Assembly (NCBI GenBank): GCA_015065175.1
Contig: SVQV01000003.1
Span: 1 to 49,983, forward strand
DNA: 49,983 nt
Direction: 5' to 3'
Origin: Oscillospiraceae bacterium
GTDB lineage: Bacteria; Bacillota; Clostridia; Oscillospirales; CAG-272
Shown here: positions 1 to 9,536 of the stretch, one piece after another
How positions within the stretch are numbered: the first letter of the stretch is position 1
Layout: each line of letters starts with the position of its first letter
Made by a program: the position numbers and the translations under genes
The notes under the pieces: generated by a model
The model's input: only the letters and a program-made list of their open reading frames with translations
Told to the model about the DNA's origin: nothing
Database searches by the model: none

Positions 1-1
1 A

Positions 2-376
2 CTGATGCATGCGGGGGATAAGAGATACGACAGGTCTAACCCTAACAGGATATTGCCTGTGGTAAAAATGTTCCCTAACCTTACCTTTGTTGCCGCTCAT
101 CTCGGAGGCTGGTCGGTCTGGCAGGATGCCGCGAAGGAATTAAAGGGACTCGATAACCTTTATGTAGACACTTGCTCCTCCTCTGCTTTTTTGGAGAAGG
201 ACGAAATGAAGAGGATAATCGACAGCTACGGAACAGACAAGGTGCTTTTCGGCACTGACTACCCTATGTGGCAGGCAGACAAAGAGATAGAATATCTCCT
301 CTCTCTCGGCTACAGTGAAGAAGAATATGAAAATATATTTGCGAAAAACGCGATCCGCGCATATAAATTAAAGTAA
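2..376 (+). CDS. Amidohydrolase (amidohydrolase_2, TIM-barrel) C-terminal fragment, truncated by window edge
   Basis: Open frame to the left edge; protein contains NLTFVAAHLGGW...LYVDTCSSS...VLFGTDYPMW, typical of amidohydrolase_2 C-termini. Confidence 0.8.
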   Translation: MMHAGDKRYDRSNPNRILPVVKMFPNLTFVAAHLGGWSVWQDAAKELKGLDNLYVDTCSSSAFLEKDEMKRIIDSYGTDKVLFGTDYPMWQADKEIEYLLSLGYSEEEYENIFAKNAIRAYKLK

Positions 377-388
377 GAGGATAGAAAA

Positions 389-1615
389 ATGGAAGAAAAG
401 AAGATAAATTTCGAGAGCTATTTTAAGGATTATCCTTCCACGGACGGCTATTTCGGTAAGTACGGCGGCTGTTATATTTCCGAGGAATTGAAGGCTCCTA
501 TGCAGGAGATAACCGACGCTTATTTCAACATCTGCAAGTCCCGCCGTTTTATCAGTGAGCTTCGCAGAATAAGAAAAGAGTTTCAGGGCAGACCTACTCC
601 TATCACACATCTTGAAAGACTTTCGGGTCAGATAGGAAACGTTCAGATATACGCTAAGCGTGAGGATCTCAACCACACAGGCGCGCACAAGCTCAATCAC
701 TGTATGGGCGAGGCGCTTCTCGCTAAGTATATGGGCAAGAAGAAGATAATCGCCGAAACAGGCGCGGGACAGCACGGCGTTGCGCTTGCTACCGCTGCCG
801 CATATTTCGGTCTTGAGTGCGACATATATATGGGCTCTGTGGATATCAAGAAGCAGGCTCCCAATGTTGCGCGTATGAAGATCTTGGGCGCTAATGTAAT
901 AGAGGTAACACACGGCTTGGCTACTCTTAAAGAGGCGGTTGACGCGGCTTTTGAGGCATACAGCAAGGAATACAAGGATTGCATTTACTGTATCGGCTCA
1001 GTACTCGGCCCGCATCCGTTCCCTATGATGGTTCGTGACTTCCAGAGCGTTGTCGGAATTGAGGCGAGAGAGCAGTTCCTTGAAATGACGGGAGAATTGC
1101 CCGATCACATCGTTGCCTGTGTAGGCGGCGGCTCCAATGCGGCAGGCTTCTTCTCGGGATTTTTGAAGGACGAGACCGTAAATATTTACGGCATTGAGCC
1201 TCTCGGCAGAGGCGAGAAGTTAGGCGACCACGCGGCGAGCCTTAAGTACGGAACAGAGGGAATCATGCACGGCTTCAACAGCATTATGCTGAAGGATGAA
1301 AACGGAGATCCCGCTCCCGTATATTCTGTCGCAAGCGGTCTTGATTATCCCTCATCGGGTCCTGAGCATGCTTTTCTCCGTGATATCGGCAGAGTAAAGT
1401 ATGACGTAATAAACGATGATGAAACAATTGACGCATTCTTCCGTCTTTCACGCGCGGAGGGAATCATTCCGGCGATAGAGAGCGCGCACGCTGTTGCATA
1501 CGCTATAAAGCTTGCCGAAAAGTTAGGTCACGGCTCTGTGCTTGTAAATCTTTCGGGCAGAGGCGACAAGGATATGGATTACGTAATCGAGAATTACGGT
1601 ATTCCGCAGAAATAA
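389..1615 (+). CDS. trpB: Tryptophan synthase beta chain
   Basis: 408 aa; [27 protein letters not shown] (PLP Lys), [30 protein letters not shown] motifs. Confidence 0.97.
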   Translation: MEEKKINFESYFKDYPSTDGYFGKYGGCYISEELKAPMQEITDAYFNICKSRRFISELRRIRKEFQGRPTPITHLERLSGQIGNVQIYAKREDLNHTGAHKLNHCMGEALLAKYMGKKKIIAETGAGQHGVALATAAAYFGLECDIYMGSVDIKKQAPNVARMKILGANVIEVTHGLATLKEAVDAAFEAYSKEYKDCIYCIGSVLGPHPFPMMVRDFQSVVGIEAREQFLEMTGELPDHIVACVGGGSNAAGFFSGFLKDETVNIYGIEPLGRGEKLGDHAASLKYGTEGIMHGFNSIMLKDENGDPAPVYSVASGLDYPSSGPEHAFLRDIGRVKYDVINDDETIDAFFRLSRAEGIIPAIESAHAVAYAIKLAEKLGHGSVLVNLSGRGDKDMDYVIENYGIPQK

Positions 1616-1643
1616 TTTCAGTAATATTTTATCGGAGGTAGAT

Positions 1644-2723
1644 ATGGAAAAGTTAAAGGTTGGCGTTATAGGCGCTACAGGTATGGTAGGACAGAGATTT
1701 CTTCTGCTCCTTGAAAATCACCCCTATTTTGAGGTCGCTGTTTTGGCGGCTTCCGCGCGCTCGGCGGGACAGAGCTATGAGAAGGCAGTAGGAGAAAGAT
1801 GGAAAATGTCTGTTCCTATGCCCGAAAAGTATAAGAATATGATAGTAAAGGACGCGTCCGACATTGACAGCGTAAAGCCCTATGTCAGCTTCGTTTTCTG
1901 CGCGGTTGATATGAAGAAGCCCGACATTTTGGCGCTTGAGGAGGCCTATGCCAAGGCGGAAATTCCCGTAGTTTCCAACAACTCGGCAAACCGCTGGACC
2001 CCCGACGTTCCTATGGTTATTCCCGAAATAAACGACTCTCACTTAGAGGTCATTGAGCATCAGAGAAAGAGACTCGGAACAAAGAGAGGCTTTATTGCCG
2101 TAAAGCCTAACTGCTCTATTCAGTCCTACGTTCCCGCACTCACTCCCTTGCTCAAATACAAGCCCACACAGATAGTAGCTACTACCTATCAGGCAATTTC
2201 GGGCGCAGGCAAGACCTTTAAGGAATGGCCCGAAATGATAGACAACGTAATTCCTTACATCGGCGGCGAGGAAGAAAAGAGCGAGCAGGAGCCTCTGCGT
2301 GTATGGGGTAAGGTTGAAAACGGAGAGATAGTTAAGGCTGATGCTCCTCTTATCACTACACAGTGTATCCGTGTTCCCGTAACAAACGGTCACACAGCGG
2401 CTGTTTTCGTTAAGTTTTTAAACAAGCCCTCAAAGGAAGAAATCCTCGAAGCGTGGAAGAATTTTGCGGGCAAGCCTCAGGCTCTCGGTCTTCCCTCGGC
2501 TCCTACGCAGTTCATCACATATTTTGAAGAGGATAACCGTCCTCAAGCCGCTCTTGACAGAGACATATACGGCGGAATGGGCGTTACTGTCGGCAGACTC
2601 CGCGAGGACACACTCTTCGATTATAAGTTTGTCGGTCTTTCCCATAACACAGTAAGAGGCGCGGCAGGCGGCGCAGTGCTTATAGCAGAGCTTCTTTACC
2701 GCGAGGGATATTTCGCAGAATAA
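1644..2723 (+). CDS. asd: Aspartate-semialdehyde dehydrogenase (archaeal/fungal-type)
   Basis: 359 aa; VGVIGATGMVGQRF N-terminus, KPNCSIQ catalytic Cys region, SGAGKTF; SD GGAGG upstream. Confidence 0.92.
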   Translation: MEKLKVGVIGATGMVGQRFLLLLENHPYFEVAVLAASARSAGQSYEKAVGERWKMSVPMPEKYKNMIVKDASDIDSVKPYVSFVFCAVDMKKPDILALEEAYAKAEIPVVSNNSANRWTPDVPMVIPEINDSHLEVIEHQRKRLGTKRGFIAVKPNCSIQSYVPALTPLLKYKPTQIVATTYQAISGAGKTFKEWPEMIDNVIPYIGGEEEKSEQEPLRVWGKVENGEIVKADAPLITTQCIRVPVTNGHTAAVFVKFLNKPSKEEILEAWKNFAGKPQALGLPSAPTQFITYFEEDNRPQAALDRDIYGGMGVTVGRLREDTLFDYKFVGLSHNTVRGAAGGAVLIAELLYREGYFAE

Positions 2724-2724
2724 T

Positions 2725-2952
2725 TTGAGCTATATGTATTTTTATCAAAGACTGAGGGACATGAGAGAGGACTCGGACAAAAAGCAGGAGGATATAGCTG
2801 CGGTTTTAAATATTACCCGACAGCAGTATCAGCTTTATGAAAGCGGAAGACGTGAAATGCCGATGCATCATTTTGTCACCTTGGCGAAATATTACAACGT
2901 TTCTCTCGACTATCTTGCAGGGCTTTTGGACACACCTAAAAAGCTCAGATAA
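2725..2952 (+). CDS. Small XRE-family HTH transcriptional regulator
   Basis: 75 aa; LRDMREDSDKKQEDIAAVLNITRQQYQLYESGRREMPMHHFVTLAKYYNVSLDYLAGL is a full HTH_3 domain; TTG start directly after asd stop. Confidence 0.85.
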   Translation: MSYMYFYQRLRDMREDSDKKQEDIAAVLNITRQQYQLYESGRREMPMHHFVTLAKYYNVSLDYLAGLLDTPKKLR

Positions 2953-3017
2953 TTTATATCAGAAGCAGCAGGGACTGAGTCAAAAATTTTGACTTTAGTC
3001 ATATACAAAAGCAACAA

Positions 3018-3057
3018 AAACCAAGATCAATCATTGCGATTTGACCTTGGTTTTTTG
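3018..3057. terminator. Rho-independent terminator (aaaaccaagatcaa...ttgaccttggttttttg)
   Basis: Inverted repeat AACCAAG-a-TCAA / TTGA-c-CTTGGTT followed by T-run. Confidence 0.75.
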
Positions 3058-3140
3058 TTATGACTGCACATAGCGTTCATAATTTGTTAATGCTATGAAT
3101 CAGCCCCTTTTTTCGTTACCGTTCGGTAAGTAATGAGTAT

Positions 3141-4400
3141 TTAAAAATTCAAGCAGTCGGGCTTGAGAAGAAAATCAAAAAGACTCAGCAAGTAAATTCC
3201 ATCTTCATTGTAGTGAGAGCGTGAAATATCCTTTACAATGATGATTTTTTTGAAGGAATCGTCTATTCTTACAAGTGAGTTTTGTTCCTGTTCCAACTTT
3301 TCATTTGTGGGAATGGAAAGAGCTGCTTGTATATAATAACGCTTATCGGATTGATTGCATACAAAATCCACCTCAGATTGCTTCAATACGCTTTTTTTTC
3401 CGCCCTCCGACAAATAGTATTCTACAACACCAACATCAACATTGAATCCTCGAATACGAAGTTCATTGTATACGACATTCTCCATAGCGTGAGTCTCTTC
3501 GGATTGACGGAAGTTCAATCGCGCGTTTCTGAGTCCTATATCGGTAAAATAATATTTTGACGGCGTGTTGATGTATTTACGTCCCTTGATGTTATAGCGC
3601 TTTGCTTGTTCTATTAAAAATGAATCCACAAGGTAGTCAATATAGTTTTTAACAGTATCGGGGTGCAATGATACCTGTTTCACGCTTTTGAAGGTATCGG
3701 AGAGCTTTTTGGGATTTGTCAGAGAACCTATGGCAGAAGAAAGAATGTCAAGCAATTCTTCAAGCTCATAATCTCCTCGTATACCGTTTCGTTCTCGGAT
3801 ATCCTTAAGATAGGTTTCTGCAAAAATGTCCTTTAAATAATTAGCTTTATCCTCATCGGTCGGAAATTGAAACAGCTTGGGTAATCCGCCGAAATTGATA
3901 TATTGCCTCCAGCCTTCCTCTGCCGTTCCTTCAAATGCAGACATAAATTCGCTGAATGAAAGTGGGAAAATATGAATTTGATCTCCGCGACCTCGGAACT
4001 CGGTAATGATATCCTTTGACAAAAATTTCGCATTGCTTCCTGTGACGAAGGTATCAGCGTTTTTTATATGCAGAAAGCTGTTGAGAACATCCTCAAATTC
4101 GGGCACTAATTGAACTTCGTCCAGAAGTATATAGTACATATCTTCGTCTTTGATATAGTCGTGAACATAATCGCACAGATAGTCGGGATCGCGGTATTTT
4201 TTGTTCCTTCGGTCGTCAAGCGCAATTCTTATAATATGATCTTCCTTAATGCCGATAGACAAAAGGTGCTTATAAAACAATTCAAACAACAAATAAGACT
4301 TTCCGCATCTGCGAATTCCCGTTATGACTTTGATCATTCCGTTATGTTTATGACGTATCAGCTTATTCAGGTACAGATCGCGTTTAATCTCCAGTTCCAT
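3141..4400 (-). CDS. ATP-binding protein, AAA_14 / DUF4143 family
   Basis: 419 aa; VITGIRRCGKSYLLFELF Walker A, YYILLDEVQLVPEFEDVL Walker B, TGSNAKFLS sensor, DUF4143-like C-terminal half (DVGVVEYY...EVDFVCNQSDKRYYIQAALS). Confidence 0.88.
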   Translation of the reverse strand: MELEIKRDLYLNKLIRHKHNGMIKVITGIRRCGKSYLLFELFYKHLLSIGIKEDHIIRIALDDRRNKKYRDPDYLCDYVHDYIKDEDMYYILLDEVQLVPEFEDVLNSFLHIKNADTFVTGSNAKFLSKDIITEFRGRGDQIHIFPLSFSEFMSAFEGTAEEGWRQYINFGGLPKLFQFPTDEDKANYLKDIFAETYLKDIRERNGIRGDYELEELLDILSSAIGSLTNPKKLSDTFKSVKQVSLHPDTVKNYIDYLVDSFLIEQAKRYNIKGRKYINTPSKYYFTDIGLRNARLNFRQSEETHAMENVVYNELRIRGFNVDVGVVEYYLSEGGKKSVLKQSEVDFVCNQSDKRYYIQAALSIPTNEKLEQEQNSLVRIDDSFKKIIIVKDISRSHYNEDGIYLLSLFDFLLKPDCLNF

Positions 4401-4576
4401 TTTATATCCGCCTCCAATAGATATTGTTCGGGCAAACCCGAAAAATTTTCAATAATATTATACCCAACAATTGCAAAAAAGTCAATAGGATAAGATAATT
4501 TATTTAAAATATCAACTAAACAATAAAACTGTTTACGAAAAATTTTCGTGATTTTTGAGCAAAAAGACTCTTTATG

Positions 4577-4585
4577 TGTTATAAT
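4577..4585 (+). promoter_or_regulatory. Extended -10 element (TGTTATAAT) upstream of the LacI-family regulator
   Basis: TGnTATAAT 35 bp upstream of the ATG at 4620; palindrome ACGAAAAATTTTCGT lies just upstream. Confidence 0.5.
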
Positions 4586-4619
4586 TGATATAAAGGAATC
4601 ATTATGTCGGGAGGTAAAA

Positions 4620-5594
4620 ATGACTTTAAAAAAACTTGCGTGTCTTGCGGGAAGCTCGATAGGTACTGTCTCGAAGGCTTTTTCGGGGAGTAAGGAGATA
4701 AGCGAAGAAACCCGTGAGCGTATATTTGCATTAGCTAAAGAGCATGATTGCTTCGACAAATATTATAAGTCGCCGAGACAGCGCCCCTTGATAGCGCTGA
4801 TGCCCCCCGAGCCTGAAAGTGAGTATTACGGCAGGGAGATAGGAATGCTTGAACGCGCTATAAGCTCACGCGGCGCAGATACGATAATAACCTTTACCCG
4901 ATTTGACCGAGAATATGAAGCGCGTATGTTCCGTGAGCTTGCTTACAGAATGAAGGTCGACGGAATAGTGATATGGGGAGGCGGAGAATTGATAAGCAAC
5001 CCCGATGCTCTGCCGCTCGTTCTTATCACACAAGCAAGACCGAAAAACAAGAATGCGGATACAGTGAAAATTGACTTCAACGGCGGAATTTCCGAGCTTG
5101 TCGGAACGCTCAAGGACTACGGACACAAAAAGGTCGGATACATAGGTGAGAAGCTCACCGTTTCCAAGGAGCGAGAGCTGAAAAACGCGATGCGTAAGGC
5201 GGGAATGCCTGTTTTGGATGAGTATTTCATGCTTTCAGAAAGCCGCTTTGCCGAGGCGGGCGAGGACGGTATGCGGAAGCTCATATCGCAGAATGACCTG
5301 CCCGACGTTATAGTTGCGGCATACGACCAGATAGCCTACGGAGCTATTAAGGTCGCACGTGAAAAAGGACTCAGAATTCCCGACGATATTTCCTTTGTCG
5401 GTATGGATGATATTTCTCCTACCCCCTATTTCGATATACCTTTAAGCTCGCTTTACATAGACTTTGAAGAAGCCTGTGATAAAATAGTTGACCTGATATT
5501 CAAGCGTATAGAAAACAGGCATTACCGAGAGCGTGAGGCTATAACCGTTCCCGTAAGGCTGAATGTACGTGAGTCTTTAAAGTTCGCTAAATGA
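4620..5594 (+). CDS. LacI/GalR-family transcriptional regulator
   Basis: ORF begins 4548 but the SD (GGGAGG) supports ATG at 4620: MTLKKLACLAGSSIGTVSKAFSGSKEISEETRERIF HTH followed by a periplasmic-binding-like domain (SFVGMDDISPTPYFDIPLSSL). Confidence 0.9.
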   Translation: MTLKKLACLAGSSIGTVSKAFSGSKEISEETRERIFALAKEHDCFDKYYKSPRQRPLIALMPPEPESEYYGREIGMLERAISSRGADTIITFTRFDREYEARMFRELAYRMKVDGIVIWGGGELISNPDALPLVLITQARPKNKNADTVKIDFNGGISELVGTLKDYGHKKVGYIGEKLTVSKERELKNAMRKAGMPVLDEYFMLSESRFAEAGEDGMRKLISQNDLPDVIVAAYDQIAYGAIKVAREKGLRIPDDISFVGMDDISPTPYFDIPLSSLYIDFEEACDKIVDLIFKRIENRHYREREAITVPVRLNVRESLKFAK

Positions 5595-5659
5595 GTCGAT
5601 CAGGCGGGGACAGTAAGATAGATTTAAAAAAAACCTTCCGATTGTCTGTATAAATTTTC

Positions 5660-5688
5660 TTGACTCCCATAAACAAAGATTATATAAT
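5660..5688 (+). promoter_or_regulatory. SigmaA-type promoter TTGACT-17-TATAAT
   Basis: -35 TTGACT at 5660-5665, 17 bp spacer, -10 TATAAT at 5683-5688, upstream of the oxidoreductase gene. Confidence 0.7.
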
Positions 5689-5752
5689 TACAGTGTGGCA
5701 AGATGTTTTTTTAAGATGAAACAGCAATATCGGAGAAGGGTGGGTAATTGTT

Positions 5753-6802
5753 ATGAAAATAGGTATGATAGGAGCGGGCGCGATCTCGACGCTTCATATG
5801 AATGCGTATGCGAAAATTCCCGGTTGTGAGGTAACGGCTATTGCGGATCTGAATTTGCCGTTGGCGCAAGGTGTGGCTGACAAATACGGAATAGCTAATG
5901 TATATTCGGACTACAGAAATATTCTGGCTGACGAAAGCATAGATGCGGTAAGTATAGTTACACCGACCTTTACACACAAAAATATAGCTATGGATGCTAT
6001 AAAAGCGAATAAGCATGTGCTTTGCGAAAAGCCCCCGGCATTGAATGCACATGAGACAAGAGAGATAGTCGAAGCGGCGAAAAAATATGACAAATGCTTT
6101 ATGTTTGCTTTCGCGCTTCGTTTTGAAAATGAAGTAACCTACCTGAAAGACTATGTGGACTCGGGTAAAATGGGCAAGATAGTTTGCGCTCAGGGCGCCC
6201 GACTCAATACTCTGTCTCCCGCAAAGGGCTGGTTCAACAGTCGGGCAAAGGGCGGCGGAAGCTTGAGGGACGAGGGGATTCACGAGCTTGATGCGATGCT
6301 TTATCTTATGGGCTATCCCAAGCCTAAGGCGGTGCTTGCCGCAGCCGATTTTTCGAACAAGGAGCTTTTATACAGGGTAAAAAACTGCGGAAAAGGTTGG
6401 CATTCTGTTGACACTACCCATTACGAAAGAGATGTTGAGGACGTTATAAAGGGATTTGTTACGTTTGAAAACGGCGCGAGTCTGATCATTGGCGCAAGCA
6501 GTATTTTAAGGGCTACCTGTGAAAGACGGTATGTTGAGATAAACGGCGACACTGCGGGCGCAATGTGGTCTGTGGACAAAAGACAGCTTGAAATGAACGA
6601 GATAAACGGTGAAGACATGTCGGTCGTTTATACTCCCGATATAAATAAAAACAACCCCTTTGACAGTGAAATTGCGCATTTTGTAGATTGCTGTCTTGGA
6701 AAAGCCGAGAGCATCTGCCGCGTTGATGAGGCTGTAAGGCTTATGGAGATTATTGATGCAATTTACGAGTCGGCTGATAAGGGAATTCCGATAATGCTTT
6801 AA
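5753..6802 (+). CDS. Gfo/Idh/MocA-family oxidoreductase
   Basis: MKIGMIGAGAISTLHMNAYAKIPGCEVTAIAD Rossmann motif; CEKPPALNAHETREIV. Confidence 0.93.
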   Translation: MKIGMIGAGAISTLHMNAYAKIPGCEVTAIADLNLPLAQGVADKYGIANVYSDYRNILADESIDAVSIVTPTFTHKNIAMDAIKANKHVLCEKPPALNAHETREIVEAAKKYDKCFMFAFALRFENEVTYLKDYVDSGKMGKIVCAQGARLNTLSPAKGWFNSRAKGGGSLRDEGIHELDAMLYLMGYPKPKAVLAAADFSNKELLYRVKNCGKGWHSVDTTHYERDVEDVIKGFVTFENGASLIIGASSILRATCERRYVEINGDTAGAMWSVDKRQLEMNEINGEDMSVVYTPDINKNNPFDSEIAHFVDCCLGKAESICRVDEAVRLMEIIDAIYESADKGIPIML

Positions 6803-6851
6803 AGACGGAATCACTATTGCCGTCATCTGAGCTTTTTCTTTACCGTACAAT

Positions 6852-6903
6852 AAAAAACAAGGTCTTTGTGTTTCTGACACACGTTAAAAGACCTTGTTTT
6901 TAT
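6852..6903. terminator. Bidirectional rho-independent terminator between the oxidoreductase gene and polA
   Basis: AAAAACAAGGTCTT ... AAGACCTTGTTTTT inverted repeat between convergent genes. Confidence 0.85.
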
Positions 6904-6911
6904 ATTTTTAG

Positions 6912-9536
6912 TTATTCCTCGCTCCAGCGACGGCAGACGGACACGTCTACTGTCAGAGGTACGGGGAGCAGGACGGCGTTTTCCATTTCGGCTTTCAACA
7001 GGTCGGCGGCAAGCTCGGCGCAGTCTTTGTGAGCTTCTATTACAAGCTCGTCGTGTACCTGCATAACGATTTTTGCGTCCAAGCCCTCGGCTTTGAGCCG
7101 TCTGTCTACGTTAAGCATAGCTATCTTCATTATGTCGGCGGCAGTTCCTTGGATGGGGCTGTTCATTGCGACACGCTTTCCGAATTCCTGCATCATTTTT
7201 TTGGATGAGGAAAGCTCGGGGATATATCTGCGCCTGCCGAAAAGCGTGGTAGTGTAGCCAAGCTCGGAGGCGGCAGCTATAGAAGAATCAAGGTAATCCT
7301 TTATTCCCGTGTACTTCTCAAAGTAGCTGTCTATATACTGCTTTGCCTGTCCGACCGAAATGTTGAGGTCGCCCGACAGGGAATAAGCGCCTATTCCGTA
7401 AACTATGCCGAAGTTTACCGCCTTTGCGCGCTTGCGGTATTCTTCTGTCACGGCATATTCGGGAATTCCGAACACAGCCGAAGCGGTTTTCGTATGAATG
7501 TCTGCGCCCTCGTTGAATGCCTCTGTCATAGTCTCATCGCCCGAAAGGCAGGCGAGCAGGCGAAGCTCTATCTGCGAATAGTCGGCATCTATTAAAACAT
7601 AATCCTCGTTTTTAGTGGTAAACTGCTCTCTTATCTTTCTGCCGAGCGCAGTTTTTATCGGAATGTTCTGCAGGTTCGGTTCGCTTGAAGAAAGTCTGCC
7701 CGTGGCGGTGAGTGCCTGCTTGAAGTCGGTGTGAACACGTCCGTTTTCATCGGCTACCTTCAAAAGTCCGACGGCATAGGTGGATTTGAGCTTCTGCACC
7801 TTTCGGTAGTCTAAGATCTCGTCTATTATCGGATGAGAGAAGCGGAGCTTTTCAAGAGTTTCAACATCGGTTGAATATCCGCTTTTCGTCTTTTTCTTCA
7901 GAGGAAGCCCAAGCTCTTCGACTAATACTTGAGCTAATTGCTTAGGTGAGTTGATGTTAAATTCAAGCCCCGCAAGCTGATAAATACGCTCGGTGTCCTC
8001 ATCTACGGTTTTTGTCAGCTCGTCGCAGAAGGCTTTCATTCCGTCTACATCTATCTTAAAGCCTGTCTCCTCGATTTCGGCAAGGAGAATTGCAAGAGGA
8101 AGCTCTACCTTCTCTATAAGCTCAAGCGAGCCTTCCTTTGCGGCTTTTTCTGCAAGCGAGTCGCATAAAGGAGAAAGCAGATGCGCATACGGCTCGTTTT
8201 CCGAAAGGCTTGCCGAAAGATAATATTCCGCAAGCTGATGAACGCTCCTTCCCGCATCGGCGGAGTTTATCACGTATGAATAAAGCATAATATCCTTTGG
8301 TATGCAATTAAGCTTTATGCCGTTTGCGCTTAATGTGTGATAAAGTGCCTTGCTGTCATAGCAGATTATTTCCTTCGCATTTTCAAAAAGCGAGGAAAGG
8401 GAGGAAAGCGAGTCTGAAACACAATAATTACAACCGTTTTCGGAAACATATATCTTTCCGTCACAGAGCTGGAGCGCAAAGCTCGGTATGTCCCGCGTCA
8501 GAAGCTCGCTTGATGAAATTTCGGTATAGCTTGCGCATATTTCGGCTTTTGCGCTGCAAGCATTTGCTTCTTCGGCTTCCTTCCTTGCGCATTCGGAGCA
8601 TTCGGGCGAGCTTGTCTTTACTGTAGGCTCGGCGGGAGCTTCGGTCGGTGAGGATGAAGGCTCGGTAAGACCGAACTTTTTGATAAAGGCGTTGAATTCA
8701 AGCTCCTTGAATTTGCTATACAGACCGTCATTATCGACGGGCTTTATTTTTATATCCTCTAAATCGTTTATTATCGGAACATCGGTGATTATTTTCGCTA
8801 AAGTATAGCAGAGGTATGCGGAGTCCTTGCCGTTTATCAGCTTTTCTCTTACGCCCTTGGCGATAGAGGGAGAGTCGATGTTTTCATATATTTTATCGAG
8901 AGAGCCGAATTCGGTTATAAGCTTGAAGGCAGTCTTTTCACCTATTCCCGCAACTCCGGGGATATTATCCGAGGAGTCTCCCATAAGAGCTTTAGCATCT
9001 ATAAGCGAGACAGGCGGTACTCCGTATTTTTCGGTAAAGGCAGCGGTGTCATAGTGTACGGTGTCCGAGTTTGTCGCAAGCAAAACGTTTATTCTGTCAT
9101 CGATAAGCTGCAAAAGGTCACGGTCGCCGCTTAAAATATAGGCGAAAAGCTCAGGGTCATTCTTCGTCATTGAGGCGATAGTGCCCTGAATGTCGTCTGC
9201 CTCGTAACCGCAAAGCTCTAAGGTATGAAGTCCCATAAGGCGCAGACATTCCTTCGCGTCGTCGAACTGGGAAAGAAGCTCCTCGGGTGTCGAGTGTCTG
9301 CCCTCCTTGTAGGCGGGGTACATCTGCTTTCGGAAGGTGGGGGCGCACAGGTCGAATGCGACAGCCGCATAGTCGGGCTTTATTGCCTGAAGCTGACGGC
9401 TTATTATATTTATCATACCGTATATGGCGTTAGTATGCTTTCCGCTTCTTGTGGTCAGATCTCTTATTCCGTAGAAGGCGCGGTTTATGATACTGTTTCC
9501 GTCAACCACTAAAATCTTTTTCATATTCAAACTCAT
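6912..9536 (-). CDS. polA: DNA polymerase I (5'-3' exonuclease + degenerate 3'-5' exo + family A polymerase)
   Basis: 874 aa; KKILVVDGNSIINRAFYG, GDSSDNIPGVAGIGEKTA, DADYSQIELRLLA, RKRAKAVNFGIVYGIGAYSL, QVHDELVIEA. An internal ATG at 9524 (MKKILVVDG) is an alternative start. Confidence 0.97.
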   Translation of the reverse strand: MSLNMKKILVVDGNSIINRAFYGIRDLTTRSGKHTNAIYGMINIISRQLQAIKPDYAAVAFDLCAPTFRKQMYPAYKEGRHSTPEELLSQFDDAKECLRLMGLHTLELCGYEADDIQGTIASMTKNDPELFAYILSGDRDLLQLIDDRINVLLATNSDTVHYDTAAFTEKYGVPPVSLIDAKALMGDSSDNIPGVAGIGEKTAFKLITEFGSLDKIYENIDSPSIAKGVREKLINGKDSAYLCYTLAKIITDVPIINDLEDIKIKPVDNDGLYSKFKELEFNAFIKKFGLTEPSSSPTEAPAEPTVKTSSPECSECARKEAEEANACSAKAEICASYTEISSSELLTRDIPSFALQLCDGKIYVSENGCNYCVSDSLSSLSSLFENAKEIICYDSKALYHTLSANGIKLNCIPKDIMLYSYVINSADAGRSVHQLAEYYLSASLSENEPYAHLLSPLCDSLAEKAAKEGSLELIEKVELPLAILLAEIEETGFKIDVDGMKAFCDELTKTVDEDTERIYQLAGLEFNINSPKQLAQVLVEELGLPLKKKTKSGYSTDVETLEKLRFSHPIIDEILDYRKVQKLKSTYAVGLLKVADENGRVHTDFKQALTATGRLSSSEPNLQNIPIKTALGRKIREQFTTKNEDYVLIDADYSQIELRLLACLSGDETMTEAFNEGADIHTKTASAVFGIPEYAVTEEYRKRAKAVNFGIVYGIGAYSLSGDLNISVGQAKQYIDSYFEKYTGIKDYLDSSIAAASELGYTTTLFGRRRYIPELSSSKKMMQEFGKRVAMNSPIQGTAADIMKIAMLNVDRRLKAEGLDAKIVMQVHDELVIEAHKDCAELAADLLKAEMENAVLLPVPLTVDVSVCRRWSEE

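Noticed and set aside
368-984. Antisense ORFs 368..913(-) and 697..984(-)
   Set aside because: Shadow ORFs entirely opposite trpB; no family features
5711-6283. Antisense ORF of 190 aa
   Set aside because: Opposite the well-supported Gfo/Idh/MocA gene; low-quality composition
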